In this document: piece after piece, positions 44,746 through 54,220 of the stretch
Numbering within the stretch: the first letter of the stretch is position 1
Layout of the letters: each line of letters opens with the position of its first letter
Source of the DNA: Glycomyces harbinensis
GTDB lineage: Bacteria > Actinomycetota > Actinomycetes > Mycobacteriales > Micromonosporaceae
Assembly (NCBI RefSeq): GCF_900101745.1
Contig: NZ_FNAD01000022.1
Span: 1-64,000 of the forward strand
Length of the DNA stretch: 64,000 nucleotides
Reading direction: 5' to 3'
Notes under the pieces: generated by a model
Told to the model about the DNA's origin: nothing
Seen by the model: only the letters and a program-made list of their open reading frames with translations
Databases searched by the model: none
Translations under genes and position numbers: made by a program

Positions 44746-47148
44746 GTGACAACACCCATGCTGGCAGGTGACCGGGGCCTGACCGCCGCCGAGGTCGCCG
44801 AGCGCATCGAGGCCGGAGACGTCAACGAGGCGAAACGCCACACCAGCCGCCCGCTCTCGGCGATCCTCCGCGCGAACCTCTTCACCCCGCTCAACGCCGT
44901 CATCGGCGTGCTCGCCGCCATCGCGATCGGCTTCACCGCCATGGAGGAAGGCCTCCTGGAGGGCCTGAAGCAGGGCCTGTTCGCCGGCGTCATCATCGCC
45001 AACATCCTCATCGGAACGATCCAGGAGCTGCGCGCCAAGCGCACCCTCGACAAGCTCTCGCTGATGAACCGGTCGAACGCGAAGGTCCTGCGCGACGGCG
45101 AGGTCCAGGAGATCGAGCCGAACCGGATCGTGCGCGACGACCTGGTCTACGTCGAACCGGGCGACCGGATCGTCGTCGACGGCCCCGTGGTCGAGTCCCG
45201 CAACCTCGAGATCGACGAGTCGCTGCTGACCGGCGAGGCCGACCCGGTCGCGAAGACCCCCGGCGACGAGGTCCGCTCCGGCTCCTTCGCCGTCGCCGGC
45301 ACCGGACTGTTCCGGGCCGAGCACATCGGCGCCGACTCCTACGCCGCCAAGCTCGTCGAGGAGGCCAGCAAGTTCACCCTGGCCCGCTCGGAGCTGCGCG
45401 AGGGCATCAACCGCTTCATCAAGCTCATCAACTGGCTCATCGTGCCGATCGCGCTGCTGCTCATCGTCAGCCAGCTCGCCGACGCCGCCAACTGGCGCGA
45501 GATCATCGTCCGCACGGTCGCCGGGATCGTGCCGATGATCCCCGAGGGCCTCGTGCTGCTGACCTCGGTCGCGTTCGCCGTCGGCGTCATCCGCCTCGGC
45601 GCCCGCAAATGCCTCGTGCAGGAGCTGCCCGCGATCGAAGGGCTCGCCCGCACCGACGTGCTGTGCCTGGACAAGACCGGGACGCTCACCGAGGGCGGCA
45701 TGGACGTCGACGAGATCCGCCCGATCGACGGCGCCGACGGGGACTCGGTCACCGACGCGCTCGCCGCCCTGGCGGCCGCCGACGACAGCCCCAACCCGAC
45801 CATGCAGGCCGTCGCCGCCCACCTCGGCGAGCAGGGCGCCCCCGATCCGAACTGGCGCGTCATCGACGTCATGCCGTTCTCCTCCGCCCGCAAGTGGAGC
45901 GGCACCCGCTTCACCGACCACGGCACCTGGCTCCTGGGCGCGCCGGACGTGCTCCTCGACGCCGGCGACCCGATGGCCCTCGAAGCGGACATGCTCGCGG
46001 CCCAGGGCCTGCGGGTGCTGGCCCTGGTCACCGCCGAGTCGGCCTCGACCACCGGCGGCGTCACGGGCGTCAAGGCCCAGGCCCTGGTGGTCCTGCGCCA
46101 GCGCCTGCGCTCGACCGCCGCCGCGACCCTCGCCTACTTCAAGGACCAGGGCGTCGCCGTCAAGATCATCTCCGGGGACTCCCCCGCCGCCGTGGGCGCG
46201 GTCGCCGCGCAGCTCGGCGTCGAGGGCGCCGCCGACACCGTGGACGCCCGGCGCCTCCCGGAGGACCCCGAGGAGCTCGCGGACCTGCTGGAGCGGGCCA
46301 CGATCTTCGGACGGGTCAAGCCGCACCAGAAGCAGGCGTTCGTGAAGGCGCTCCAGTCGCGGGGCCACACGGTCGCGATGACCGGCGACGGCGTGAACGA
46401 CGTGCTGGCGCTCAAGGACGCCGACCTCGGCATCGCGATGGGCTCGGGTTCGGCCGCGGCCAGGTCGGTCGCGCAGGTCGTGCTGCTGGACGACGAGTTC
46501 GCGACGCTCCCGCACGTGGTGAACGAGGGCCGGCGGGTGCTGGGCAACATCGGGCGGGTCTCGAACGTGTTCTTGACCAAGACGGTCTACGCGATCGCCT
46601 TGGCGCTGTTCATCGCCGTGGGCGCGATCTCGGCGTGGATCGCGGGCAGCGACCCCCTGCCGTACCCGTTCCTGCCGATCCACCAGTCGCTCATCAACCT
46701 GTTCACGATCGGGCTCCCGGCGTTCTTCCTGGCGCTGGCGCCGACGTTCGACCGGGCCCGGCCCGGGTTCGTCAAGCGGGTCCTCAAGTTCGCGATCCCG
46801 GCGGGGATCTGCTGCGCGGTGCCGACGTTCGTGGTCTACCTGGCGGCGCTCGCGCACGACGGCTACGACTCGCAGCTGCCGCAGACCACGGCCGCGATCA
46901 CGCTGTTCTGCCTGGCGCTGGCGGCGCTGGCGATCGTGGCGAAGCCGTACACGTGGTGGAAGGCGCTCCTGGTGGGCGGCTGCGCGGCGGCGTTCCTCGT
47001 GGTCTTGGCCGTGCCGCCGTTCGCGCGGTTCTACGAGCTGGAGCTGCCGGGCGCGTGGAACACCACGGCGGCGGCGATCGGCGTCGCCTCGGGTGTGGGC
47101 GCGCTCCTGTTCTGGCTGGTGGTGCGCCCCAAGCACCTCAAGGACTGA
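44746..47148 (+). CDS. P-type cation ATPase, CtpE-like
   Basis: An 800-residue HAD-superfamily P-type ATPase with about ten helices. Motifs: actuator IDESLLTGEADPV; helix-4 IVPMIPEGLVLLTSVAF; phosphorylation site LCLDKTGTLTEGG; hinge MTGDGVNDVLALKDADLGIAMGSG (in part). It lacks an N-terminal heavy-metal domain. The pattern is closest to mycobacterial CtpE, a calcium-uptake pump, but the ion cannot be proven from sequence. The GTG start at 44746 suits a leaderless transcript. It is divergent from proS and followed by two hairpins. Confidence 0.88.
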   Translation: MTTPMLAGDRGLTAAEVAERIEAGDVNEAKRHTSRPLSAILRANLFTPLNAVIGVLAAIAIGFTAMEEGLLEGLKQGLFAGVIIANILIGTIQELRAKRTLDKLSLMNRSNAKVLRDGEVQEIEPNRIVRDDLVYVEPGDRIVVDGPVVESRNLEIDESLLTGEADPVAKTPGDEVRSGSFAVAGTGLFRAEHIGADSYAAKLVEEASKFTLARSELREGINRFIKLINWLIVPIALLLIVSQLADAANWREIIVRTVAGIVPMIPEGLVLLTSVAFAVGVIRLGARKCLVQELPAIEGLARTDVLCLDKTGTLTEGGMDVDEIRPIDGADGDSVTDALAALAAADDSPNPTMQAVAAHLGEQGAPDPNWRVIDVMPFSSARKWSGTRFTDHGTWLLGAPDVLLDAGDPMALEADMLAAQGLRVLALVTAESASTTGGVTGVKAQALVVLRQRLRSTAAATLAYFKDQGVAVKIISGDSPAAVGAVAAQLGVEGAADTVDARRLPEDPEELADLLERATIFGRVKPHQKQAFVKALQSRGHTVAMTGDGVNDVLALKDADLGIAMGSGSAAARSVAQVVLLDDEFATLPHVVNEGRRVLGNIGRVSNVFLTKTVYAIALALFIAVGAISAWIAGSDPLPYPFLPIHQSLINLFTIGLPAFFLALAPTFDRARPGFVKRVLKFAIPAGICCAVPTFVVYLAALAHDGYDSQLPQTTAAITLFCLALAALAIVAKPYTWWKALLVGGCAAAFLVVLAVPPFARFYELELPGAWNTTAAAIGVASGVGALLFWLVVRPKHLKD

Positions 47149-47166
47149 CGTTCGCGTCGCGCTTCG

Positions 47167-47190
47167 GGGAGGGCCTTCGGGTCCTCCCCT
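47167..47190 (+). terminator. terminator after the P-type ATPase
   Basis: GGGGAGG pairs with CCTCCCC over a short loop with extra inner pairs, followed by TTCGTCG. Confidence 0.55.
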
Positions 47191-47201
47191 TCGTCGTCCC
47201 G

Positions 47202-47228
47202 CCGCCGCTACATCGGATGTAGCGGCGG
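47202..47228. promoter_or_regulatory. perfect palindrome upstream of the Drr-type exporter, possible operator
   Basis: A 12-bp inverted repeat (CCGCCGCTACAT) with central CGG. TACAT-CGG-ATGTA resembles a dimeric repressor site and lies 64 nt before the exporter start. A second terminator is the alternative. Confidence 0.45.
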
Positions 47229-47291
47229 ACGTGGCGGGCGTGTAGCGCCTTCCGGGTGAGAGCAACGCTAACGATCATCCAGGAGGCGAAC

Positions 47292-48251
47292 ATGTCGCAG
47301 CGCGACCTCGCGATCCGAGCCGAAGGGCTCGTCAAGCACTTCAAGGACGTCAAGGCCGTCGACGGCGTGGACCTGGAGGTCCCGGCCGGCACGGTGTACG
47401 GCGTGCTGGGCCCGAACGGCGCCGGCAAGACCACCACGGTGCGGATGCTGGCCACCCTGCTGCGTCCGGACGCCGGGAACGCGACCGTGTTCGGCCGCGA
47501 CCTGCTCGCCGACGCCGCCGCGGTGCGGTCCCAGGTGAGCCTCACCGGGCAGTACGCGTCGCTGGACGAGGACCTGACCGGCATCGAGAACCTGATCCTG
47601 CTGTCGCGCCTCTACGGGTACGCGAAGCCGGCCGCGCGGGAGCGCGGCGCGGAGCTGCTGGAGGCGTTCGGCCTGTCCCATGCCGCCGGCAAGCAGGTGA
47701 AGGCCTTCTCCGGGGGTATGCGCCGCAGGCTCGACATCGCCGCGTCGATCATCGTGACGCCCAAGCTCCTGTTCCTGGACGAGCCGACGACGGGCCTGGA
47801 CCCGCGCAGCCGCAACCAGGTGTGGGACGTGGTCCGCACGATCGTCGCCGAGGGCACCACGGTGCTGCTGACGACGCAGTACCTGGAGGAGGCCGACCAG
47901 CTCGCGGGCCGCATCGCGGTCATAGACACCGGCCGGGTCATCGCCGAGGGCACCCCCGGCCAGCTCAAGTCCTCGGTGGGCGCGGGCTCGATCCGGGTGC
48001 GCCTGCACCACGCCGACCAGCGCGTGCACGCGCAGAAGGTCCTCGCCGAGGCGCTGGGCGCCGAGGTCGAGCTCGACGACGACCCGGTGTCGGTCACGGC
48101 GCGGCTCTCGCCCGGCCGGGACACGGCCGCGCAGGGCGCCGAAGCCCTGGGCGAGCTGGCCCGCGCCGGCGTCCTCGTGGACGACTTCTCGCTGGGCCAG
48201 CCGAGCCTGGACGAGGTGTTCCTGGCCCTCACCAACCGCGTTCAAGCCTGA
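47292..48251 (+). CDS. daunorubicin-resistance (DrrA)-type ABC exporter ATPase
   Basis: A 319-residue ATPase: Walker [19 protein letters not shown], signature [15 protein letters not shown], Walker [21 protein letters not shown], and switch Gln in [13 protein letters not shown] (Gln replaces the usual His, as in DrrA). The C-terminal domain with [18 protein letters not shown] is the DrrA-type tail. AGGAGGCG lies just before the ATG at 47292. It pairs with the permease 31 nt downstream. Likely exports a drug or lipid. Confidence 0.9.
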   Translation: MSQRDLAIRAEGLVKHFKDVKAVDGVDLEVPAGTVYGVLGPNGAGKTTTVRMLATLLRPDAGNATVFGRDLLADAAAVRSQVSLTGQYASLDEDLTGIENLILLSRLYGYAKPAARERGAELLEAFGLSHAAGKQVKAFSGGMRRRLDIAASIIVTPKLLFLDEPTTGLDPRSRNQVWDVVRTIVAEGTTVLLTTQYLEEADQLAGRIAVIDTGRVIAEGTPGQLKSSVGAGSIRVRLHHADQRVHAQKVLAEALGAEVELDDDPVSVTARLSPGRDTAAQGAEALGELARAGVLVDDFSLGQPSLDEVFLALTNRVQA

Positions 48252-48282
48252 GCCGCACGGACTTCAAGGAAGGAAAACCGCA

Positions 48283-49140
48283 ATGACCGTTACGCAGACC
48301 GATACCAAGTCCGATGCCGATGCTCCGGCCCCGGTCGAGAAGGAGCACCTGAAGCGGCTCCTGGCCACGGGCGAGCGCCCGCCCGCGCCGAGCGCGTTCA
48401 CGTCGGCGAGGGTGTTCGCCTGGCGTTCGATGCTGAAGATCAAGCACGTGCCCGAGCAGCTGATCGACATCCTGATCTTCCCGATCATGATGCTGCTGAT
48501 GTTCACGTACCTGTTCGGCGGGGCGATCGCGGGCGGCACCGTCGACTACCTGCAGTTCCTGCTGCCGGGCATCATGGTGATGAGCATCGTGATGACCACG
48601 ATGTACACGGGCATGAGCGTGAACATCGACATCAACAAGGGCGTGTCGGACCGGTTCCGGACGCTGTCGATCTGGCGGCCCGCGCCCATGGTCGGGTACC
48701 TGCTGGCGGACCTGTTCCGCTACGCCGCCGCCGGGGCGATCATGTTCGGCACGGGCATGGTCATGGGCTACCGGCCCGATGGCGGCGCGGCGGGCGTGCT
48801 GCTGGGTGTGGCGCTGCTGCTGGTGTTCTGCTTCGCGTTCTCGTGGGTGTGGACGTGGCTGGGCCTGATCACCCGCTCCGAGAAGACCGTCATGTCCATC
48901 TCGATGTCGATCATGTTCCCGCTGACGTTCCTGTCGAACATCATGGTGGACCCGTCGACGATGCCCGGCTGGCTCCAGCCGGTCGTGAAGAACACGCCGA
49001 TCAGCCAGCTGGTCGACGGGGTGCGGGGCCTGTTCGACGGGAACGTCGACTCCGGTTCGGTGCTCACGACGCTGATCTGGTCGGGCGGGTTCATCGCGGT
49101 GTTCGGGTTCCTGACCATCAGGGCCTACAACCGCAGGTAG
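48283..49140 (+). CDS. DrrB-type ABC-2 exporter permease
   Basis: A 285-residue permease with six helices after a 45-residue cytoplasmic N-terminus. Motifs typical for DrrB: SMLKIKHVPEQLIDILIFPI, LFGGAIAGGTVDYLQFLLPG, GVSDRFRTLSIWRPAPMVGY and VDPSTMPGWLQPVVKNTPIS. An AGGAAGG site precedes the ATG. The operon ends in a long hairpin. Confidence 0.9.
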   Translation: MTVTQTDTKSDADAPAPVEKEHLKRLLATGERPPAPSAFTSARVFAWRSMLKIKHVPEQLIDILIFPIMMLLMFTYLFGGAIAGGTVDYLQFLLPGIMVMSIVMTTMYTGMSVNIDINKGVSDRFRTLSIWRPAPMVGYLLADLFRYAAAGAIMFGTGMVMGYRPDGGAAGVLLGVALLLVFCFAFSWVWTWLGLITRSEKTVMSISMSIMFPLTFLSNIMVDPSTMPGWLQPVVKNTPISQLVDGVRGLFDGNVDSGSVLTTLIWSGGFIAVFGFLTIRAYNRR

Positions 49141-49162
49141 GGCTTTACTGAAAACACCCGGC

Positions 49163-49219
49163 GAGGCCGGGCGGGACTCGATGCTCGCGACGTGAGCATG
49201 AGCAGTCCCGCCCGGCCTC
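49163..49219. terminator. large bidirectional hairpin
   Basis: A perfect 16-bp stem (GAGGCCGGGCGGGACT) with a nested ATGCTC/GAGCAT stem in the loop, and flanking ACACCCG/CGGGTGT that can extend it. Separates the exporter operon from the convergent regulator gene. Confidence 0.85.
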
Positions 49220-49235
49220 TTCGCTTGCGCGGGTG

Positions 49236-52200
49236 TCAGAGCCGCCAGTCGGGGGCGTCGGCGCCGGGGCGGTAGACGCAGGCGGCGCCGGTGGCGACGG
49301 CGGCCTTGAGGTGGTCGGCGAGGGCGGGGTGGCCGTCCTCGATCTTCTTGAGGGTGTTGCGGATGCGGTTGGTGACGCTCTTGCGGGCGCGCTCGTGGTT
49401 GTCGCCGAGCCTGCGGGAGCGCCCGCCCAGGCCGGTGGCGGCCTTGAGGTGGTCGATGAGGGCCTGGCGTTCGGCGTCGAGCGCGGCGGTGCGGGCGTCG
49501 TCGCCGAGGGCCGCGGCGGTGTCGATCTGCTCGTCGAGGGTCTCCAGGTGCTCGCGGTAGCGGGCGCGGGCCTCGGGGTCGAGGAGGTCGTCGCCGCCGA
49601 GCCTGGCGTCGGCGGCCACGGTCTCGCCGCCGTGGTCGCCGGAGTATCCGGCGAGCAGGTCGGCGGCGGCGGCTTCGACGCCGGGCTGCGAGAGGAGGCG
49701 GTGGAGGTCGGCCAGGCCCTTGGTGTGCGGGAGGTGGACGACGCGCCCGGCGTAGGCGAGGGTCCACGTGGATCCTTCGCGGCGGAAGACCGCTCCGTTC
49801 GCGGTGGCCTGCGGCGCGGGCGGGACCGCGAGCTCGGCGGCGGCGGCGCGGGCGATCTCGGCCCAGGGCGCGGCGTCGAGCAGGTCGGCCTGTTCGGCGG
49901 CGGCCTTGAAGTGCGCCGCGGCGCGGCCGGTGTCGCCCGCGGCCGCGGCGAGCGTGCCGAGCCAGTGGCTGACGGGCCCGCTGATGCTGGTGCCCCACAT
50001 GGCGACGAGCCATTCGCCCTCGTGGGGCGCGAGGCGTTCGCGGAGCCGCGCGACGGCTTCGGCGTCGCCTTCGGCGACGGCCAGTTCGGACGCGAAGCGC
50101 AGCCGCAGCGACTCCCAGGAGCCGTACAGGTCGGCCTCCGGTTCGAGGCGGTCCCTGACGCGGCGGGCCCGGTCGATCTCGCCGCGCTGCAGCGCGGTGA
50201 TGCCCGAGAGCAGGTCGGCGTGCCACACCCCGAAGGAGGAGTTCACGTGGTCGGGCGCCAGTTCGGGCGCCTCGCCGCGCGCGAGCTGGAGCTCCCAGCG
50301 CAGGTGGTTCACCAGGTCGGTGTAGGAGCGGTCGCCTTCGGCCATGTAGTGCGAGTGCTCGATGTGGTCGGCGGCCTCGTCGTAGCGGCCCTGGAGCATG
50401 GCCACGATGGCCCGGTCGATGTGGGCGCCGCCGTGCCAGCGCTCGGAGTCGCTGTTCTCGGCGAGCGCGCAGAACTCGGCGAGCTGCCCCCGGTAGGCGG
50501 GGTCGCCCTGTTCGAGGAGCACGACCCAGCGGAGCGAGGAGGCGAGGAGGCGCATCTCCATGTCGCCGGTGCGGCGGGTGATCTCCGTGAGCTCCTCCAC
50601 GATGGACTGCCGCTGGGCGGCGGTGCCGGGGCCCCAGTTGGAGGCGTGGGTGGCCCACAGCCCGAAGGAGATGTCCTCGTCGGAGCCCGACCGCCGGGCG
50701 GCGACCATGTACTGCAAGAGCAGCTTGCGGGTGAGTTCGTCGTGGTCCAGGCCGGGCTCGGGGGCCTTCCCGGCCAGGCCCTCCAGCGCGTCGGCCTTGA
50801 GGCGGGCGAGCTCGTCGAGGCGCTGGTCCTGGGGGACGTCCATCACGGCGCGGGTGAGCAGCATCGGGTCGCCCGACTCCTCGGCCTCGTCGAGGGCAAG
50901 GTCGTAGATGCGCCGGGCCTCGTCCTCGCGACCGAGCCACCGCACGGCCCCGGCCAGGTCGAGGCGGAGCAGGACCCGCCTGCGGCGCATCGCGGGAGTG
51001 CAGCGCTCGACGGCGCGGCGGTAGTACTTCTCGGCGCCGCCGATGCTGAGGCAGCTGTTCGACTCGACGCCGGCGCGGGCCAGGAACTCGACGGCGGTCT
51101 CGGGGTCGAGGTCGTCGCCGGCGAGCCAGGCGTGGTGGGCGATCTCGGTGGTGAGCATGAGCTTCTGGAGCGATTCGTCGGCGACGAGGGCGCGGACGAC
51201 GCAACCGTGGTGGTGGGCGGCCTCGGCCCCGCTCATGGTGTTGTAGAGGGTCTCGCGCACGAGGTCGTGGACGAAGACGTACCGGTCGGGTTCGCGGCGC
51301 ACGAGCCGGGTCTGGCAGGCGGCGTCGAGCGCGCCCTCGATCTCGTGGAGGTCGAGCCCGGAGGCCTGGGACATGACGGCGGCGTGGAATTCGCGGCCGC
51401 CGATCGAGGCGAGGGTGAGCATCCGGACGAGCGGCCGGGGCAGCTGGTCGATGCGGCGCTGGAGGGCGTCGCGCATGCCGGCGGTGGTCGCGTCGACGGG
51501 CTGGCCCGAGGCCCACAGGCGGGCGGTCTGCTCGACGAAGAACGGGTTGCCGCCGGTGCGGCGGGTGATCTCGGCGACGGTGGCCGCGTCGGGGGCGTCG
51601 CCGACGGTGCTGCGCACGAGGGCGGCGACGCCGTCCTCGTCGAGCCCGTCGAGGCCGATCATCGTGGCCTTGGCGACGAGCGGGAGCATCCGGGCCCGCA
51701 GGCGGTGGCCGGGGTCGATCTCGGAGTCGCGGTAGGTGCCGACGAACAGGATGCGCTCGAAGAACGTGTGCTGGCAGGCGAACTTGAGCAGTTCGATGCT
51801 GCCGGAGTCGGCGAAGTGGAGGTCGTCGAGGACGATCAGGAGCGGGCCGCGCTGGGAGGCGCCGATGAGCAGCTGGGTGACGGCGTCGTGGAGTTCGAAG
51901 TCGGCGGGCGGGGCGCCGTCGCCCCGGCCCAGGAGCGCGTCGACGGCGGGGGCGGGGTGCAGGGCGCGCCAGTCCTCGTCGCCGAGGCGGGCGCGCAGCG
52001 AGCGCAGGACCTGGATCCACAGCCAGTGCTCGGGGACGGCTTCGGACTCCCAGGAGGTGGCGAAGAGGACGGTGAGGTCGCCGCGGTGGGCCGCGGCGAC
52101 GTCGGTGACGAGGGCGGTCTTGCCGATGCCGGCCTCGCCGGTGATGAGGGCGAGGCCGCCGTGGCTGGCCACGGTGCGTTCGACGGTCGTGCGCAGTGCC

Positions 52201-52241
52201 GCGGACTGGTGCGCGCGGCCGATCAGGAGCGATTCGGTCAC
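49236..52241 (-). CDS. large AAA-ATPase/TPR regulator
   Basis: A 1001-residue protein. The N-terminal STAND/AAA ATPase has LLIGRAHQSAALR, Walker A ITGEAGIGKTALVTDV and Walker B LLIVLDDLHFADSGS (about residues 1-330). A long helical region of TPR-like repeats follows (about 400-800). The C-terminal domain carries EGSTWTLAYAGRVVHLPHTK, LKGL-like GLADLHRLL, and a helical end with RARKSVTNRIRNTLKKIEDG, which recurs in actinobacterial ATPase regulators and may bind DNA or a partner. No LuxR helix-turn-helix was seen. GTG 52241 is the most likely start (GACACT 6 nt upstream suggests leaderless). Signal unknown. Confidence 0.78.
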   Translation of the reverse strand: MTESLLIGRAHQSAALRTTVERTVASHGGLALITGEAGIGKTALVTDVAAAHRGDLTVLFATSWESEAVPEHWLWIQVLRSLRARLGDEDWRALHPAPAVDALLGRGDGAPPADFELHDAVTQLLIGASQRGPLLIVLDDLHFADSGSIELLKFACQHTFFERILFVGTYRDSEIDPGHRLRARMLPLVAKATMIGLDGLDEDGVAALVRSTVGDAPDAATVAEITRRTGGNPFFVEQTARLWASGQPVDATTAGMRDALQRRIDQLPRPLVRMLTLASIGGREFHAAVMSQASGLDLHEIEGALDAACQTRLVRREPDRYVFVHDLVRETLYNTMSGAEAAHHHGCVVRALVADESLQKLMLTTEIAHHAWLAGDDLDPETAVEFLARAGVESNSCLSIGGAEKYYRRAVERCTPAMRRRRVLLRLDLAGAVRWLGREDEARRIYDLALDEAEESGDPMLLTRAVMDVPQDQRLDELARLKADALEGLAGKAPEPGLDHDELTRKLLLQYMVAARRSGSDEDISFGLWATHASNWGPGTAAQRQSIVEELTEITRRTGDMEMRLLASSLRWVVLLEQGDPAYRGQLAEFCALAENSDSERWHGGAHIDRAIVAMLQGRYDEAADHIEHSHYMAEGDRSYTDLVNHLRWELQLARGEAPELAPDHVNSSFGVWHADLLSGITALQRGEIDRARRVRDRLEPEADLYGSWESLRLRFASELAVAEGDAEAVARLRERLAPHEGEWLVAMWGTSISGPVSHWLGTLAAAAGDTGRAAAHFKAAAEQADLLDAAPWAEIARAAAAELAVPPAPQATANGAVFRREGSTWTLAYAGRVVHLPHTKGLADLHRLLSQPGVEAAAADLLAGYSGDHGGETVAADARLGGDDLLDPEARARYREHLETLDEQIDTAAALGDDARTAALDAERQALIDHLKAATGLGGRSRRLGDNHERARKSVTNRIRNTLKKIEDGHPALADHLKAAVATGAACVYRPGADAPDWRL

Positions 52242-52532
52242 TCGACCAGTGTCGCCGACCCCACCGACAACCGCCACGGGGTTCTCGGTTGATTGTCGAC
52301 TATCGGACGTTGGACACGCGGTCCTGTTCCCGCTGGTCGAGGGGGCGAATATGTTCAAATTGCGACTTTGGTGACGTCCGGTTTCACCGAATCCACACGA
52401 GACTTCACCGTGAGTGATTAAGGTCCTTCGGAAAGTAGACGTCTCGGCGTCGAAGGGCGGCCGGACCGCCCCCACCGGCGGTCCACGAGGCCGCACCTGA
52501 GCCGAGAGCCGACGAACCAGGGAGCAATCCTC

Positions 52533-52991
52533 ATGGCCGAGTCCATGTTCAAGCAGTCAACCACCACGAAGTCACGGACGACCTGGCGGATGGTCGTGAT
52601 CGGGGCGGCCGTCCCGTTCGCGATGCTCGCCGCCGCGCCGGCGGTGAGCGCCGCCGAGGTCGAGCAGGTCGAGACGGTGAGCAGCGAGCAGCTGCCGCCG
52701 CTGCCGGTCGATCCGCCGGCCGGACTGCCCGACCCGCAGGCCCTGCTGGACCTTCAGCAGTGCCTCACCGACGTGCAGGCGCTCCTGCCCGCCGACGCAC
52801 CGGTTCCGGACCTGCCCGCGGAGGCCGAGCAGCTGCCGCCGCTGCCGGGCGCGCCGCTGCCGGCCGTGCCCGACGTGGGGGCGCTGAACGACATCTGCCA
52901 GCAGGTGCTGACGGTGCTCCAGGACCAGGCTCCGGACCTTCCGGTCGACCCGCCTGCCGACCTGCCGCCGGCGCCGCTGCCGGCCGAGTAG
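52533..52991 (+). CDS. hypothetical secreted Pro/Leu-rich protein
   Basis: A 152-residue protein with a signal peptide (residues about 17-40, MVVIGAAVPFAMLAAAPAV, cleavage near SAA). The acidic mature part has repeated QLPPLP / PADLP-type units and two cysteines (QQCLTDV and DICQQVL) that could pair. AGGGAG lies 9 nt before the ATG. No family recognised. The 291-nt upstream gap holds GGTGA/TCACC half-sites near 52372-52388 but no gene. Confidence 0.65.
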   Translation: MAESMFKQSTTTKSRTTWRMVVIGAAVPFAMLAAAPAVSAAEVEQVETVSSEQLPPLPVDPPAGLPDPQALLDLQQCLTDVQALLPADAPVPDLPAEAEQLPPLPGAPLPAVPDVGALNDICQQVLTVLQDQAPDLPVDPPADLPPAPLPAE

Positions 52992-53009
52992 CCGAGGCAG
53001 CCGTGAGCG

Positions 53010-53036
53010 GGGCCCGCAGCATCCTGCTGCGGGCCC
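53010..53036. terminator. bidirectional terminator
   Basis: A perfect 12-bp stem (GGGCCCGCAGCA) with loop TCC between the convergent secreted-protein gene and dapC. Confidence 0.8.
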
Positions 53037-53099
53037 TGTGCCGTGCCCGACGTTGTTCCGGACGGTGTCGCGAGCGCGCGCTCGGCATCGCTTCAAGCG

Positions 53100-54215
53100 C
53101 TACTTCAAGCGCTGCGCGGCCTCCGCGAGCGCCTCGTCGGTCGCCGTCAGGGACAGCCGCACGTGGCGGTTCCCCTTGGCGCCGTAGAACTCCCCCGCCG
53201 CGGCGAGGATGCCGCGCTCGGCCAGCCAGGACACGGTGTCCCAACACGGCTCGTCGCGGGTGGCCCACAGGTACAGGCCCGCGGCCGAGTGGTCGATGCG
53301 GAACCCGGCGGCTTCGACCGCCCCGCGCAGGACGTCGCGGCGCCGCTCGTAGCGGGCGCGCTGCTCGATCGCGTGCGACTCGTCGTGCAGGGCCGCGATC
53401 GTGGCCTGCTGGACGGGCCAGGGGACCATGAAGCCCGCGTGGCGCCGGATCTCCAACAGGTCGGCGATGAGCTCGGGGTCCCCGGCGAGGAACGCCGAGC
53501 GGTACCCGGCCAGGTTGGAGCGCTTGGACAGCGAGTGCGCGGCGAGGAGGCCGGTGAGGTCGCCGTCGTTGACGCGCGGGTCCAGGACGGACACCGGCGG
53601 GTGCTCCTCGTCCCAGCCGAGGGTCAGGTAGCACTCGTCGCTGGCGAGGACCACGCCGCCGTCGCGGGCCCAGCGGACCAGCCCGCGCAGGTGCTCGACC
53701 GAGGCGACCTCGCCGGTCGGGTTGGTCGGGTAATTGATCCAGGCCAGTCGCAGCCGCGAGCCCGCGGCGTCGCGCGGGTCGGCCACGGGCAGCGCCTGGG
53801 CCTTGGCGAGGATCGCGCCGATCTCGTACGTGGGGTAGGCGATCTCGGGGTAGGCGACGGCGTCGCCGGGGCCGACGCCCAGCTGGAACGGCAGGTTCGC
53901 GACCAGTTCCTTCGAGCCCACGGTGGGCAGGACCGCCACGTCGTCGGCGACGCCGGTGTGGCGGTGCAGCCACGAGCGCATCGCCTCGCGCAGCGGTTCG
54001 GGGCCGGCCACGGTCGGATAACCGGGCCTCGCGGCCGCCTCGGCGAGCGCCTGCCTGACGACCTCGGGCACCTCGTCGACCGGGGCCCCCACGGTGAGGT
54101 CGACCAGGCCGCCGGGATGGGCCGCCGCGCGTTCCTTGAAGGGGGCCATGCGGTCCCAAGGGAAGCGCGGCAGCCGCCGTGCCGGGGAGGCGCTGTGGAG
54201 GCGGCGCAGCGCCAT
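53100..54215 (-). CDS. dapC: succinyldiaminopimelate transaminase
   Basis: A 371-residue class I PLP aminotransferase. The active-site lysine is in AHSLSKRSNLAGYR; other marks are DLTVGAPVDEVPE, TVGSKELVANLPFQLG, INYPTNPTGEVA and ASDECYLTLGW. It makes N-succinyl-LL-2,6-diaminopimelate for lysine and peptidoglycan synthesis. The ATG at 54215 is 5 nt after the fdxA stop; the fdxA-dapC pair is conserved in actinomycetes (fdxC-dapC in Mycobacterium). The conserved MAPFKERAAAHPGG region begins at residue 23. Confidence 0.93.
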   Translation of the reverse strand: MALRRLHSASPARRLPRFPWDRMAPFKERAAAHPGGLVDLTVGAPVDEVPEVVRQALAEAAARPGYPTVAGPEPLREAMRSWLHRHTGVADDVAVLPTVGSKELVANLPFQLGVGPGDAVAYPEIAYPTYEIGAILAKAQALPVADPRDAAGSRLRLAWINYPTNPTGEVASVEHLRGLVRWARDGGVVLASDECYLTLGWDEEHPPVSVLDPRVNDGDLTGLLAAHSLSKRSNLAGYRSAFLAGDPELIADLLEIRRHAGFMVPWPVQQATIAALHDESHAIEQRARYERRRDVLRGAVEAAGFRIDHSAAGLYLWATRDEPCWDTVSWLAERGILAAAGEFYGAKGNRHVRLSLTATDEALAEAAQRLK

Positions 54216-54220
54216 CGCGG

